Source: Diospyros lotus (taxonomy: Eukaryota; Streptophyta; Magnoliopsida; Ericales; Ebenaceae). From it: a stretch of DNA of 64,000 nucleotides. Positions 32,672-45,200 of the stretch are shown in pieces (position 1 is the first letter of the stretch; each line of letters begins with the position of its first letter). Under the pieces are notes generated by a model. It did no database searches and was not told where the DNA came from. It worked only from the letters and a program-made list of their open reading frames with translations. The stretch lies in NCBI RefSeq assembly GCF_014633365.1, contig NC_068349.1, forward strand, positions 17,622,753-17,686,752, in the 5' to 3' direction. The position numbers were made by a program, and so were the translations under genes.

Positions 32672-35600
32672 CTAATGCCAATTTACAAGTATCAGCTATA
32701 GAATCATCGCATGGTATACAATACCCATCTAATGAATATGGAAATCTAGTTGAGCTCATTCCCCAAAAGCTTTAGTCAGTGGGTCGACAACATCATCACG
32801 CTCGTCTCCATGTGCTACAATCTCCTTAAGCAAAAGAAATTATTGCTGGAATTGTTCGAATCTCTTATGAGACCCAAGTTCCATAGCCTATGCAACAACC
32901 CCAAGAAAGTTGTAATACAAAAGTATAGACAACTCCTTAGAAGGAACCACTTCAATTCATAAATGAATCCCACCAAACAACTTCTATAGCAGCATCCAAT
33001 GCCATAACATAAATGGCTTTCATGATGAATCCTGTAGTTACCAACATGGAACACTTTCCAGCTGACTACTCTACTATGAATGACAAAGATAAACCAAAAT
33101 GTGGATATCTTATTATCCACATCGAATTGAAAGTCTAAATCTGTGAACCCATCTACACGGCGATCACCTTCTCCATAGGCCTAAACAATATCCAAAGTCC
33201 TTCACAGGTACTTCTTGATATGTTTCATGGGCACCCAATGCTCTTCATCTGGGTCAGACTGATACTTGCAGGTGACACTCACCATATAAGCTATATCAAG
33301 CCTTGTGCATAGCATGAGGTTCCCCCACTACCGAAGCATAAGGGACACACTCCATGTGCTACCTCTCTTTCGGAGTCTGTGGAGACATTCTCCTAGAGAG
33401 TGGAACTCCATGTTGAATGGGTCTCAATCATTTCTTGGAGTTCTCCATGCTAAACAAATTTAGCATCTTATTTATGTATTGAGTTGGGGAGAGAGCTATC
33501 CATCTCCTCGCTTTATCGGCATAGACATGGATTTCCTAGATGAAGGTCACATCTTCCAAATCTCTCATGGAGAAATTACTAAACAATTAGAGCTTCGTTG
33601 ACATCAACATGCCAACATTGTTCCCCATAAGGAGAATGTCATCCACATACAACATAAAGTGGGCTCTCGTGCTCCCACTTACCTTCTTATATATACAAGG
33701 CTCATCCAGATTCTTTATGAAACCAAATCTTTTGATTTTAGAATCAAAATGGATATTCCAAGAGCGTAATCCCTACTCAAGATCATAAACGGACCTCTTC
33801 AATTGGAAAACTTGATTAGGATTTGCTGATTGGAATCCCATCGACAATTCTATGAATGTATCTTCCTTAAGATAACAATTTAGGAATGTTGACTACATCC
33901 ATCTGCCAGATTGCATAATCACAATGCGCGACAATGTTTATCATCATCTTGATGGAAACTTCCATCTCTAATTGCATAGCATCCAACCATTTCTTAGAAT
34001 CGATAACACATGTCAGCTCTTCATAGGTGGTAGGATCTACCACTAGATCACTCTCCCTATGTAGGAATAAATCCTATATCACCTCCATACTTTATCGAAA
34101 TTGTTCTGGATCGTGAGATACTCTACCAAACCTATGAAGAGCCTTAGGTATGACATCTGATGGATTAACTGGCTTAACCTTTTGACTAGGTTCGATCGGT
34201 GCCCTGGAAGAATCCTCTTCCAGATCTACTTTCTTTCCAATGCCCTCTTTCTTGAGAAATTCCTTCTCCAAGAATATGACATTTCTATTGACTAGAATTC
34301 TATGATCACTCAGAAAATAGAATCGGTATCCCTCCTGATGGAGCGGATACCCCACAAATCTACCTTCGTTAGAACATACTTCCTACTTATCTATTTTACA
34401 AGTTCCTAACAAAAGATGGACAACCCCAAACCTTAACATACTTAAGACTGGGAGGCTTCTCATACCATATCTCATATGATGTCGTCTCAACAGACTTAGT
34501 TGGAGCCCTATATACGAAATTGTTAGGAACCTCGACCGTGTTGGCTTTGATTCCATTTCGTTCTGATCTATAAAGACGCAAGTGTGATCTCCTCCATGTC
34601 AGTCCACACGATTAATCCTTCCATAATGTCCTTGGTCGTGCTAGCAACCCTAGACGTTTTGAGAGAAACTGAATTTTCTTCACATGTTTTCAGCTTCTTA
34701 AGCAGCATATATACAGAGCTCAAAACCCCTAGTCACGCCATAGAAAACCCTAAACACTTTAGGCTCGACCCTTAATCACATTGAGTCGACTCTCTCTTCT
34801 TTTATTTTAATTGTGGAATGGGCTCGATCTAAGTGTGTGACCCCTTAGGTCCACCATTAGACTAGATGTAGGAGCCAATTCTATTGGGCTACATTAGGGC
34901 CTAACTCATTGGTTTCTTAATTAAACTCTTTAATTAATAGTTTTAAAATTAATCAAATTATTTCTAAAATCCCTACATATCATGGTTAACGTCTAGCCAA
35001 TGATGAAAAATGCGGACCTTTTCAATTGCAATTACCATGCAATAAAATCCTTTCATCAATCAATGTCCCATTTGAATTTAGGGTATGATTATATGATGAA
35101 ACCTTAATCATTCAATAACTATGTATCCATTCTAGATTTATGACTTGATAGGTGAAATCAAAACACCTTTTGATTTTCACCTCATCTTGGCCAAGGATTT
35201 CCTCAGTCCTGAAACCATCGGAATACATTGGACATCCTCTCATCATGACCATAAGTGATGAATCTTGTATCGACATTCATAAGCCTTCATATGTAACAAG
35301 GCCACACCCAGTGATAGTTTGTTAATGACTGCATTAGAATGCAAAAAGCACCAAGGCATAACCAGTCAAATATAAGACTACCATTATGTCTCAAGTCTAA
35401 GGATTAATCTACACAATTGCAACACAAGAATTCCAATTCGACATTTAAGTAATAACCATTAAGAATTCTGTAGTAGGTCAATTCAGTGTACTTATTCTTA
35501 TAATAAACACCCACATATATGTGCTAGTGTCCTCACACCAATGTCCATGAAAGAAGACATTCTCCTGATTGAGCATGCATCATATGTGTTAGTCTATCCG

Positions 35601-36986
35601 AGTTATTAGTGTCCATTCCTAATAACTCTATGACTAGGAACATTTAAGATCAAGGCTTATAAGGAATATGTTTCATGATCGTCATCTCTGTGCATGACCA
35701 TATTCCATGAGCCTATTTGATCTATGGACTTTGTCAAGTATAGATCGCAATAAATAATGACGACAACCATCAACGATAAATAAAACATAATGCCTTGCAA
35801 TAATAATTGATTGAAGATAAAGAATCCCAATGTAAAGTATAATCAATTACATAAAATATAATTGGCTTGTGGGGCATAAGTCTAACAAAAATAAATCGCA
35901 GTTATGAGCACATACCGCCATAAGATAATGGGTAAATCTGTACAAGCATTCATTGAATGCACTGAGGGCAAACAAGGTGTGATTCATACTCTCAGAAATC
36001 CCATTCAACTATGGTGTGGAAGGATGTGTCATCTGAGAGATTATATCACAAGCCTTGAGGTAGTCACCAAACTCCGTACTAAAGTATGCCTCACGTCGAA
36101 CGAATCAAAGTGTTTTAATTAATATTCTTTCTAGTCTGGTTCTCCATTTCAGCCTTATACTCTTTTAACTTCTCAAAAGTTATGGACTTGTACCTTATCA
36201 AGTACTTATGTCTGGATTGTTAAAAGTCGTCAGTAAAAGTGATGAAGTAAGAGTTGCCACCTTTGGCCAAAATAGAGAACGCCCCACACACATTAGTGTG
36301 AATCAACCCTAACAATTCGTTAGCCCTCCCACTTTGACGAACAAAGGGTGGCTTAGCCAATATACCAAGTAGGAAAGATTCATAAGTCGACCCACTCCCA
36401 TTGGATTAATAAATCCATAATCAGTCAATTCATTTATGCTCCTTTCATTGATATGGCCTAGCCTAAGGTGCCACTAATGCTTAAGATCTACATTGTGATA
36501 GAAGGGACGCTTCTCGCTGCTCATGGTTGCAATACATGCATTACCATATCTCATATATTCATGTATTTCCAAAACATAAAGACCGTAGACCAATGTACCC
36601 ATTGCAACACATTTATTACCAAAATGAATATTACACATATTGTTGGAAATTGAATATACAAAATATTCTTCTACAAGCTTAGGAACAAAACAACATTCCA
36701 GATAGCTTTCGGTACATACAAACAGTCTTTAGTTTCAATACATGCCTAGTAGACTAAGTAATAGAAGAAATCCCTATAGCTAATGGATCAACAAATGCTC
36801 CATTCCCAACTCTAAGGACAACATCCCGCTGCTAAAGCGACCTACTCGTCTGTAGATCCTGCATGTAAACACATATGTGAGATGATGCACCAGAATCTAA
36901 AATCCAAGTAATAGGAGACCGACTAATAGAATTGATCATCTCAACTAAAAGCTAAGAAGAAGTACTTGTCCCTTGAGTTTTTTCTA
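32672..36986 (-). pseudogene. pol: Copia D pol (protease, integrase, RT, RNase H), decayed, with solo LTR L inside
   Basis: Reads right to left. Protease motif WILDSGASSHI lies at about 36910-36875 (DSG at 36897-36889). The integrase core shows LGLIHTNVCG near 36310-36285; the residue at 36294-36292 is Asn where the first catalytic Asp is expected. It is followed by ITFTDDF. Reading breaks at 35888 for solo LTR L and resumes at 34520 with VYRAPTKSVETTSYEIWYEK. The integrase C-terminal part is open at 34355-34092 (RFYFLSDHRILVNRNVIFLEKEFL). The RT catalytic YVDDILLMG is intact near 33645-33625. The RNase H tail DPLTKAF lies near 32790. Many frameshifts and stops occur. The copia lineage within Ty1/copia was not resolved. 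Confidence 0.8.
34521..35887 (-). mobile_element. Solo LTR L (copia, TGTTAG group, 1,367 bp)
   Basis: On the minus strand it begins TGTTAGACTTATGCCCC at 35887 and ends GAGGTTCCTAACA at 34521. The flanks are GAAAT (34516-34520) and AAAAT (35888-35892), a duplication with one change. Removing it rejoins the integrase reading of D around VYRAPTKSV. Its U5 end has the GAGGAGATCACACTTGCG phrase. No internal sequence remains. Confidence 0.8.
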
Positions 36987-36991
36987 TGCTT

Positions 36992-38190
36992 TGTTGAGCC
37001 AACTTGCTCCGTTCAACCTAATATTAGTTTTGATGATTAACAAAAACACATTTCTGTATTAAAAATGTTATTTGATGCCCCTAAATGTTATCTATTTTAA
37101 ATTATAAGATATTATCTAAAGTCCTATATATATGTTAAAATTAGTTTCTCAAATTATAGTAGTGTTATAAAGGTTGTATAGTATTTTTATTTAAGTGTTT
37201 CAAATTTTCTAGTCCAAAAGTTGACTCCCGTATAGGAGAAGTCAACTTCTCTAGTGCTAGTCGATTGGGACTTGGCCACAATCAATATAGCCGAAGCTCG
37301 GGTTGTACAGAGTTGACATAGCCGAGAGCTATGCTCTGACAGTCGACTCCCTTCGGAGGGAAGTTAACTTTGGGTCTCCCTGGAGTCGACTCCTTTCAAG
37401 TTATAATCGACTGTTGGATATGACAGTCAACTGTCCTGATCCAACATTCGGATTTTTAACTCAATTTTTGCTCGTTTCTCTCACCATATATATATATGCT
37501 CTTTAAGAGAAAAGAAAAGTGTGTATGTGTGTGCTCTCTCAAGAACTATCTCTCTAAAAGCAAGAAAGTGCTCAAAGCTCTAAATCCCAATCAAAAAGCA
37601 CTCAAGCTCGTGGATCTACATTGTGCAACCATCTTCGGAGCTCTTGCAATCAAAGAAATGAAAAGCTACCTTGCAAATCCGCTTGAAGGTTAACTATATA
37701 TTTGATTTAATTTGTGTACCTTGTATTTATAGTTACTTCCTTGTAATCTCTTGTGCTTTAATGTTTTTTTGTCTAATGGTAGACATTGTTATAAAATCTA
37801 TAAACATTATCGGTGTATTTGTTGGTTGGTTTCCTAGAACCATTAAAAAATCTAGGTGTAATAGTTTCCGAGGTAAGCCACGGGAAAACCTTGGGGTGTG
37901 TTAAGAATAGTGGAACCCTAAGTGTAGTTGATACCTTAGGAGAGTGGATTAGGCGTGGGATCGCCAAACCACTATATGTCTTGTGTGACTCGTTGTTTTT
38001 ATTTCTTGTGGATCTTGTGCAACTAAATCTCAATCTCAAAGCATTCAAAATATACGAATATATATCAAAGTATTTTTAAGTACAAAAATTAATAAAGAGG
38101 TTTCAAAGAAATTAAAATTAGGTTAAAAGTTTTAGCAACTCAATTCACCCCCCTCTTGAGTTGCCGTTGTATTGCGTCAAGGGACCAACA
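36992..38190 (+). repeat. 5' LTR of copia E (1,199 bp)
   Basis: Bounded by the TGCTT duplication on the left and the primer site on the right (ends GGGACCAACA). The U3 part carries an AGTCGACT palindrome array (37220-37432) just upstream of CACCATATATATATATGC near 37485, the likely TATA region. The end contains CAATTCACCCCCCTCTTGAG. Confidence 0.93.
37220..37432. repeat. AGTCGACT palindrome array in the E 5' LTR
   Basis: Motif starts pair at 21 bp: 37220/37241, 37291/37311, 37341/37362, 37384/37405/37425; 37259/37279 are 20 bp apart. Roughly half the copies read GTTGAC or GTCAAC. The 3' LTR has the same array starting at 46901/46922. Confidence 0.9.
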
Positions 38191-38191
38191 A

Positions 38192-38205
38192 TTGGTATTA
38201 GAGCA
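38192..38205 (+). other. Primer-binding site of copia E
   Basis: TTGGTATTAGAGCA follows the 5' LTR end. It belongs to the initiator-Met TGGTATCAGAGC class with one C-to-T type change. Confidence 0.8.
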
Positions 38206-38262
38206 AGACTCTTAAAATAGTTGAATCTTTCAATCTATAACAGAAGAAAAGATTAATTTAGA

Positions 38263-39900
38263 ATGGCATCCTTTACAACCCAACCCTTAACTAAAGGACC
38301 ATCTGCCTCTAGGCCACCTTTCTTCGATGGATCGAATTATACTTATTGGAAGATGAGGATGGAGTCATATCTATTTTCAATAGACTATCAATTATGGAAG
38401 ATTGTCAGGGATGGAATTATAGTGTCTAGTGAGAAAGAAGAAGAATGGACCGAAGATGACATTAGGAAGAAACAAATGGATCATAGGGCTAAGTACATAA
38501 TATTTTGTTCAATTCTCCCATGTGAATACGAAAAACTCTTTGCATGCTCAACCTCTCATGAAATTTGGAGAAAATTAAAAGTTGTATATGAGGGTATGGA
38601 CCAAGTTAAGGACACCAAAATCAATCTTTTGATGACCTAATATGAGGAGTTTAAATTGCTTAATAATGAAAGCAGTGGTGATATGAATAGTTGTTTCCAA
38701 AAGATCATAAATGGTCTTAAGATACTAGGCAAGACAATTACTGAGGTAGATCAAGTTAAAGAGATTCTTAGGTCATTATCAATGGAGTGGAAACCACTAG
38801 TCACTGCCATAACACAAGCAAGAAATCTTAAAGAACTAAAAATGGAAGAGTTAATTGGAAATCTCCTAACACATGAATTGGTTCTAAATAAAATAAATGA
38901 AGATATTAAAGGGAAGAAGTATTTAACATTAAAAGTAAATGAAGAGAGTAGTTCTAGCGAGGAGGCTGAAGATGATGAGACCACTATGTTGTCTAGGACA
39001 TTTGCAAAATTAACAAAGAGGAAGAGTAGATTTAGTAAAAGCGGACCACCTATATGTTTTAAATGTAAAAAGGTGGGTCATATGCAGTTTGATTGTCTTG
39101 AAGAGAAGAAGGACAAGAAAGAAAAGAAAGATAGGCAGGAAGGTAAGAAGAAATTTAAGAAGCCAAAGAAGCAAGCCTTCCTAGCTTGGGATGCAGATGA
39201 CTCTAGTGAGTCTTCGCAATCCGAGGATGAGGTAGCCCATGTGTGTTTCATGGCTCATGAAGAAGAAGAAGAAGAAGAAGAAGAGAGTATGGAGATTGAG
39301 AAGCTTCAAGAAGCTTTTAAAGAGTTGTATAAGGAATGCCAAGCAATTAAGAAAGAATTCAAAAATAACAAGAAACTTGAAAAAGAAGAAAGTGAATCTA
39401 ACAAAAATGAAATATCCAAACTAAAAGAAGAAAATAAAAAATTAAAGGAAGAATCTCAAAAAGCCAAACAAGAGAATGAGAATAACGATAATACAATTAA
39501 GCTTTAAGAAGAAAATAAATCTTTAAAGCTTCAAAATAATAAATTACTAATAGAGAAGAATGCAATAGAGAAAAGCTTAACAACTCTTTTGAGTAAGAAA
39601 AATTCAAGACCAAAGCCTAGACATAAACATCATCAAAGGGAATGGAGAAATCCAAGATGGAAACCACAACCAAAGAGGCCAAATGAAATAAAAATGTGGG
39701 TTCCCAAAGGTGTAGCTCACACTATGAGGAGCCTAGAATCAAATAGGCCAAAACATTCCAATGATTATAATTCAAATGTGCTTTATGGTAATGATCATAG
39801 ACCTAATGCATTGAAATTTATTGATGTTGGAATTAATGAAGCAAAAAAAAAAAAAAAAAGACCCATCTATAAGTGGGTACCTAAAACTGAAACTTAATTT
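38263..39900 (+). pseudogene. gag: SIRE-like gag of copia E with in-frame stops
   Basis: Starts MASFTTQPLTKGPS. The copia gag domain occupies roughly the first 200 codons (PPFFDGSNYTYWKMRMES, EIWRKLKVVYEG). A TAA at 38638-38640 and another at 39505-39507 interrupt one continuous frame. Both look like CAA codons changed by C-to-T. A zinc knuckle reads CFKCKKVGHMQFDC (about 39056-39097). It is followed by a Lys-rich stretch, a run of Glu residues (about 39257-39285) and a long Lys/Glu coiled coil, then KMWVPKGVAH. A 17-base A run at 39843-39859 encodes a Lys run near the end. Layout and length agree with SIRE-lineage gag. Confidence 0.88.
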
Positions 39901-39929
39901 TCTATGTGCAGATGTGTGTGAGGACCATA

Positions 39930-41229
39930 ATAGACAATAAGTGGTACATGGATAGTGGCTGCTCATGACACATAACGGGAGAGAAGGATATTTTTATAGA
40001 CCTTACTCCTAAAGATGGCGGATATGCCACGTTTGGGGACAATGCCAAAGGTAAGGTTGTTGGAATTGGAATTATTGGCCAGCCACAACTTACTACTAAT
40101 AAAAATGTATTACTTGTTGATGGTCTTAAGCATAAACTTCTTAGCATTAGTCAATTTTGTGATGACGGCTTTGAAGTGACCTTTAAGCAAGAACATTGTT
40201 TAGTTCTTGACTCTAATCTTAATATAATTATTTGTGCTAATAGGAGAGGCAATGTCTATGTTTCCAATATAGAAGAAATTAATGCCAAATGCCTTATGGT
40301 AAAAAAATGATAATTCTTTTTTTTGGCATAGAAGGTTAGTCCATGTAAATCCTGAGCTAATCAAGAGGATAGCTAGGAAGATCTAGTGATAGGCCTTCCT
40401 AAGATTAATTTTAGTGAGGACATGTTTTGTGTTGCTTGTTGTCAAGGTAAGCAAACTAAAGCCTCATTTAGGTCTAAGGATGAGATTTTGTTATCTAAGC
40501 CATTGCAACTACCACACATGGATCTTTTTGGTCCCACACAAACTAGAAGTTTGGGTGGTAAGCATTATATGTATGTTGTAATAAATGATTTCTCAAGATT
40601 CTCATGGGTTATGTTTTTAGCATCTAAAGATGAAGCCTTTTAAGTGTTTTATTAAACTAGCTAAGAGAATTTAAAGAGAAAAGGATGATAAAATAATTTC
40701 TATTAGAAGTGATCATGGAGGGGAATTTGAGAATAAATCTTTTATGGAATTTTGTGAAGAGAATAGAATCCTTCATCAGTTTTTCACTCCAAGAACCCCT
40801 CAAAAAAATGGCATAGTTGAGCGCAAAAATAGAACTCTTCAAGAGATGGCTAGGACCATGCTTTTGGAGAATAATTTGCCTTCATTTTTGTGGGCGAAAG
40901 CAGTTAATACCTCTTGTTATATCCAAAATAGGTTCAATATTAAAAAAGGCATCAAGAAAATGCCATTCGAAATCTTTTATGGAAAAAGACCAAATGTGTC
41001 TTATTTTCATACTTTTGGATGCAAGTGTTATATCCTAAACACCAAAGATAATCTAGGAAACTTTGATGCTAAAAGTGATCAAGCCATATTCCTAGGATGT
41101 TCAAGCACGAGTAAGGCTTATCAAGTCTACAATCTTAGAATGAATTCCATGGAAGAATCTATCCATGTGAAGTTTGATGAATATCCCAAATCTAAAGAAA
41201 TTAGAGAAGATGAAGAGCAAAATATTTGA
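39930..41229 (+). pseudogene. pol: Protease and integrase of copia E, frameshifted
   Basis: The protease motif WYMDSGCS is followed by TGA (39966-39968) where CSRHMTG-type sequence is expected. The pre-integrase part has WHRRLVHVNPE (about 40328) and CVACCQGKQ (about 40430), giving the His/Cys zinc ligands. The core shows MDLFGPTQT, then SDHGGEFEN (about 40710) and NGIVERKNRTLQ (about 40810), so all three catalytic acids are still readable but in different frames. A stop lies at 41227-41229 (TGA) before the RT linker. Confidence 0.85.
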
Positions 41230-42988
41230 GAATCAACAAAGAGGCTAGAAAAGCTAAAAATTCAAGAAGATGTAGGAGAAGGGTCCTTAATGCCTCAATC
41301 TCAAAATCATGAAAAACCACTTGATGGAGGTGATTTAGAGAAGCTCCCAAAGAGTTATAAGTTTATCCAAAACCATCCGAGTGAGCAAATCATAGGAAAA
41401 CCAAGCCAAGGTATAAGGATAAGGGCATCCTTGCGTCAATATATGAACAATGTAGCATTTATATCCAAAGTTGAGCCAACTTGTGTAGAAGCAGCTTTAG
41501 AAGATAGTTGTTGGGTCAATGCTATGCAAGACAAGTTAGACCAATTCAAAAGGAATGAAGTTTGGGAGTTAGTCCCAAGGCCAAGTGATAAATCTATAAT
41601 TGGAACAAAATGGGTGTTCAAAAATAAGCTAGATGAAAATGGAAATATAATAAGGAATAAAGTAAGATTAGTAACCAAAGGCTATTGTCAAGAGGAGGGT
41701 ATTGATTTTGAGGAGTCATATGCTCCTGTGGCTAGATTAGAAGCCATAAGAATGCTTCTAGCTTTTGCATCTCACATGAAATTCATGTTGTATCAAATGG
41801 ATGTGAAGAGTGCTTTTCTAAATGGCTACATAAATGAAGAGGTATATGTTGAACAACCTCCCAGCTTTGAGGATCCTCATTTTGAGGACCATGTTTTCAA
41901 GCTAAGAAAGCCTTGTATGGTCTAAAACAAGTTCCTAGAGCTTGATATGAAAGATTAAGCAAATTTCTCTTAGACCAAGGTTTTTCAAGAGGGAAAGTTG
42001 ATACTACACTTTTCATAAAGAATTAAGAATCAAATATCTTCATAATTCAAGTTTATGTAGATGATATAGTTTTTGGAGGATCAAGTGAAAAGTTATATAA
42101 AGAGTTTGCTAATGTAATGCAAAGTGAGTTTGAAATGAGCCTAATGGGAGAATTAAATTATTTCTTAGGATTGCAAGTTAAACAGTCAAAAGAAGGCATC
42201 TTTATAAATTCTAAAGGAGATGCTCAAAAAATTTAGGGTGGAAAATTCTAAAATTGTTGGCACACCTATTAGTTCTTCCACTAAGCTTGAGAAAGATGAT
42301 CAAGGCATTAGTGTGGATAAAAAACTATATAGGAGAATGATAGGTTCTCTATTTTATCTAACGACAAGTAGACCTGACATCATGTTTAGCGTTTGTTTAT
42401 GTGCTCGTTTGCAATCAAATCCCAAGGAATCTTACTTGTTAGCCATAAAAAGAATTTTCAAATATCTGAGAGGATCTAAAAATGTAGGTCTTTGGTATCC
42501 AAGTGGGGATAATATTGATCTTAGAGGGTATTCCAATGCTGACTTTGCTAGATGCAAAGTGGATCAGAAGAGTACTTCTGGCACTTGCCAACTCTTGGGA
42601 ACCAAGCTAATCTCATGGTTTTCCAAGAAACAAAACTCTATTGCATTATCAACCGCCGAGGCTGAATATATCGCTGTCGGAAGTTGTTGTGCACAAGTTT
42701 TGTGGATCCGTCAAGAGTTAAGCAATTTCAGGATTACGTTTGATACAACCCCATATTGGATGTAACAATATGAGTGCGATTAATCTATTGAAAAATCCAA
42801 TCTTGCACTCTAGAACGAAGGATATAAAAGTTCAGCACCATTTTCTTCGGGACCATGTGCAAAATCATGAGATTTCTCTTGAGTTTGTCCCAATGGAATT
42901 TCAATTGGTTGATATCTTCACAAAACCGCTCCCCGAAAAGAGTTTTAATTTTATTCGTAGGGAATTAGGAATCTTTGCTCATCCATAA
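41230..42988 (+). pseudogene. pol: RT and RNase H of copia E, frameshifted
   Basis: The RT begins near 41480 ([22 protein letters not shown]) with [14 protein letters not shown] and [24 protein letters not shown] frameshift near 41905 breaks the [13 protein letters not shown] block. The catalytic YVDDIVFGG is intact at about 42054-42080. RNase H reads open at 42220-42765 (RMIGSLFYLTTSRPDIMFSV, then STAEAEYIAVGSCCAQ), then shifts frame at about 42745. It finishes with LVDIFTKPLPEKSFNFIRREL, ending at 42988. Confidence 0.9.
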
Positions 42989-43104
42989 TATTCTCAAATA
43001 AATCTTCTCCATAATCTTCAATCATTTCATGACAACATATCATCAAAATAAAAATATTTTTTTTTTGTCAAAAGCATTCTGCTATTTCCAAATTTGCAAT
43101 CTCT

Positions 43105-43633
43105 AGTCGACTCTCGATCAAGAGTAGTTGACTCCCTAATTACAGTTGACTGACGGTTTCACAGTTGACTCCTTATTCCAATTTGACTGATTGTTCAGCA
43201 TAGTTGACACCCACATATCAGTCGACTAACGGTTCATAACAGTTGACTTCCTTTCAATCAACAATCGACTCCCCAACGTCAGTCAAGTTTAAGCTGATGA
43301 TTTCTCTCATTTTCTCTCTTTTCTCCCTCATCCTCTCAAACCCTAGTGCTCGTCCTTTGCTCCATTTATGCTTTCAACACTCCATCAATCCTTCTAAGTA
43401 ATCATTCATTATTGTTTTATTTTTTTGTTTGTTTTGTTTTATTCGGTTTCTTTAAATGGATTATATTTCATATTGCTAATGGTTTATGTTTCTATTTGTG
43501 TTTATTATATTTGTTGATGTGGTGATTTTGGCAATGTATTTGGTATATTCAAATATCTTTGTTTTTCAAAAACGTTTCCCAGCAGTCGACTTTGTTCATC
43601 CCACAATCAACTTTGTTCTTCCGGAAGTCGACT
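43105..43633. repeat. AGTCGACT palindrome array in the E 3' region
   Basis: Motif starts at 43105, 43126, 43144, 43163, 43181, 43202, 43220, 43241 and 43263 (18-22 bp steps), then 43584, 43605 and 43626 (21 bp steps). With solo LTR G1 and its duplicated CTTGC removed, the next motif (45963) is again 21 bp on. Confidence 0.88.
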
Positions 43634-44658
43634 TGCTGTAACACCCCCTCTCCTAGAACTGCCCGAGAAGAGGTGCTACTGGGGATAATAAAATAAACTA
43701 GCTAATAAATTGAAATTTGATACCATGACTGAACATCTCAATTAACTAGAATAAAAACTCTAAGTCAATACAGACTGAAAACCATAAACTCTGTCTAAGG
43801 GACAATCCCTCAACTGAAATATAAAATAGATCTAAACTGAGAAAACACTATAAAACTTAACAGACTCCCAGACATCTTTTATCTTGAGCGGCTCCACGTA
43901 CACACACTACTGAATACTGATGTTAGGCCCCACATCTGATACTCCCCTGCTAGAACCTGGAGGGGTGAAGAGTACAAGGTGAGCTACAAAAGCTCAGCAA
44001 GTAATAAGCTGGAAAGAATACTGAAGCTGAATCGAAGAATATCGATATTGATAAATAACTCACTGAACTTGTACTGTATAATCACTGTCTGTTTGCATTA
44101 ATAAAAATGTAATGCACATAAACTGTAAATTAAATGCAGGTATGCAACTTTGGCTCATAAGCCCACATAATCTGATAATACATACCTGTATGATCTGAAA
44201 CCTGCATACATAAAAACTGTAAGCATATACTGTGGGCAAAGCCCCTAGCCCCCTGGTTGCCACCAGGCGAGCAACTCATAAACTGAGCTGAAACTGAAAC
44301 TGATGGGATCCCTACTGACTAAGCCGCCTAGCGCACATAATGCAATGCAATGCTCACATAAATGTTGGCACACGATATGTAGTGCTCCATATAAAGTCAT
44401 GCTCAATGCTCATACCAAAATGTATGCACATAATCTCACAAAATAATGCTGATCATGTTATAATAATGCTGAACATGATATGATCTTCATCTATATGTTA
44501 GAATAAAAAGATTCAATGAACTATGATTTAGGGTATGGGTATGATTAACTTGTCATGTTCTGGCTTATGAATTCAATGTTGGAAGGTATTGAATACATTA
44601 ATTGAATTAAACTTGAATTAGGACTCACTGGAAGCTAAATTGGACTTCTGGAAAAGTC

Positions 44659-45010
44659 ATCCGAATATCAGGAAGGATATCCGGATATGATGAAAGATAT
44701 TCAGATATGAAGAAGGCTCATCCGGATACACTGACATTCAAAGCAGAAGCTATTCGGATATGCTGGGATGTATTCAGATATGAACTAGGACATCCAGATA
44801 TGATTCTGGTCACCCGGATATCTCACTGATGCATTCGAATATAACTGGGGATTATTCGAATGCAAAATTCAACTTTTGAGGGAGGCATCCAGATATCAGG
44901 CGAGACATCCGGATATTATCTTGACCTTTCCGGATGTATAAACAAACCATCCGGATATCATACTCGAAGAACTTTTAGATACATTCGGATACGATACAAG
45001 GTATCCGGAT
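44659..45010. repeat. ATCCGGAT/ATTCGGAT palindrome array in G1
   Basis: Motif starts: 44659, 44679, 44699, 44720, 44752, 44772, 44792, 44812, 44833, 44854, 44887, 44907, 44928, 44949, 44983, 45003. Steps are 20-21 bp except three of 32-34 bp. Confidence 0.92.
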
Positions 45011-45023
45011 ATTAGAACTTAGA

Positions 45024-45200
45024 GTAATAGAACTTGCAATCCAAAATGGATGAGGATTAATAGAACTTGCAATCCAAAATGGATGAGGATTAATGGAACT
45101 TGCAATCCAAAATGGATGAGGATTAATAGAACTTGCAATCCAAAATGGATAAGGATTAATGGAACTTGCAATCCAAAATGGATAAGAAGTAATAGAACTT
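45024..45200. repeat. 33-bp tandem repeat in G1, just over five copies
   Basis: GAACTTGCAATCC recurs at 45030, 45063, 45096, 45129 and 45162, exactly 33 bp apart, with a partial copy at 45195. Copies differ at one or two bases (for example GATGAGG/GATAAGG). The related LTR G2 lacks this expansion. Confidence 0.93.
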
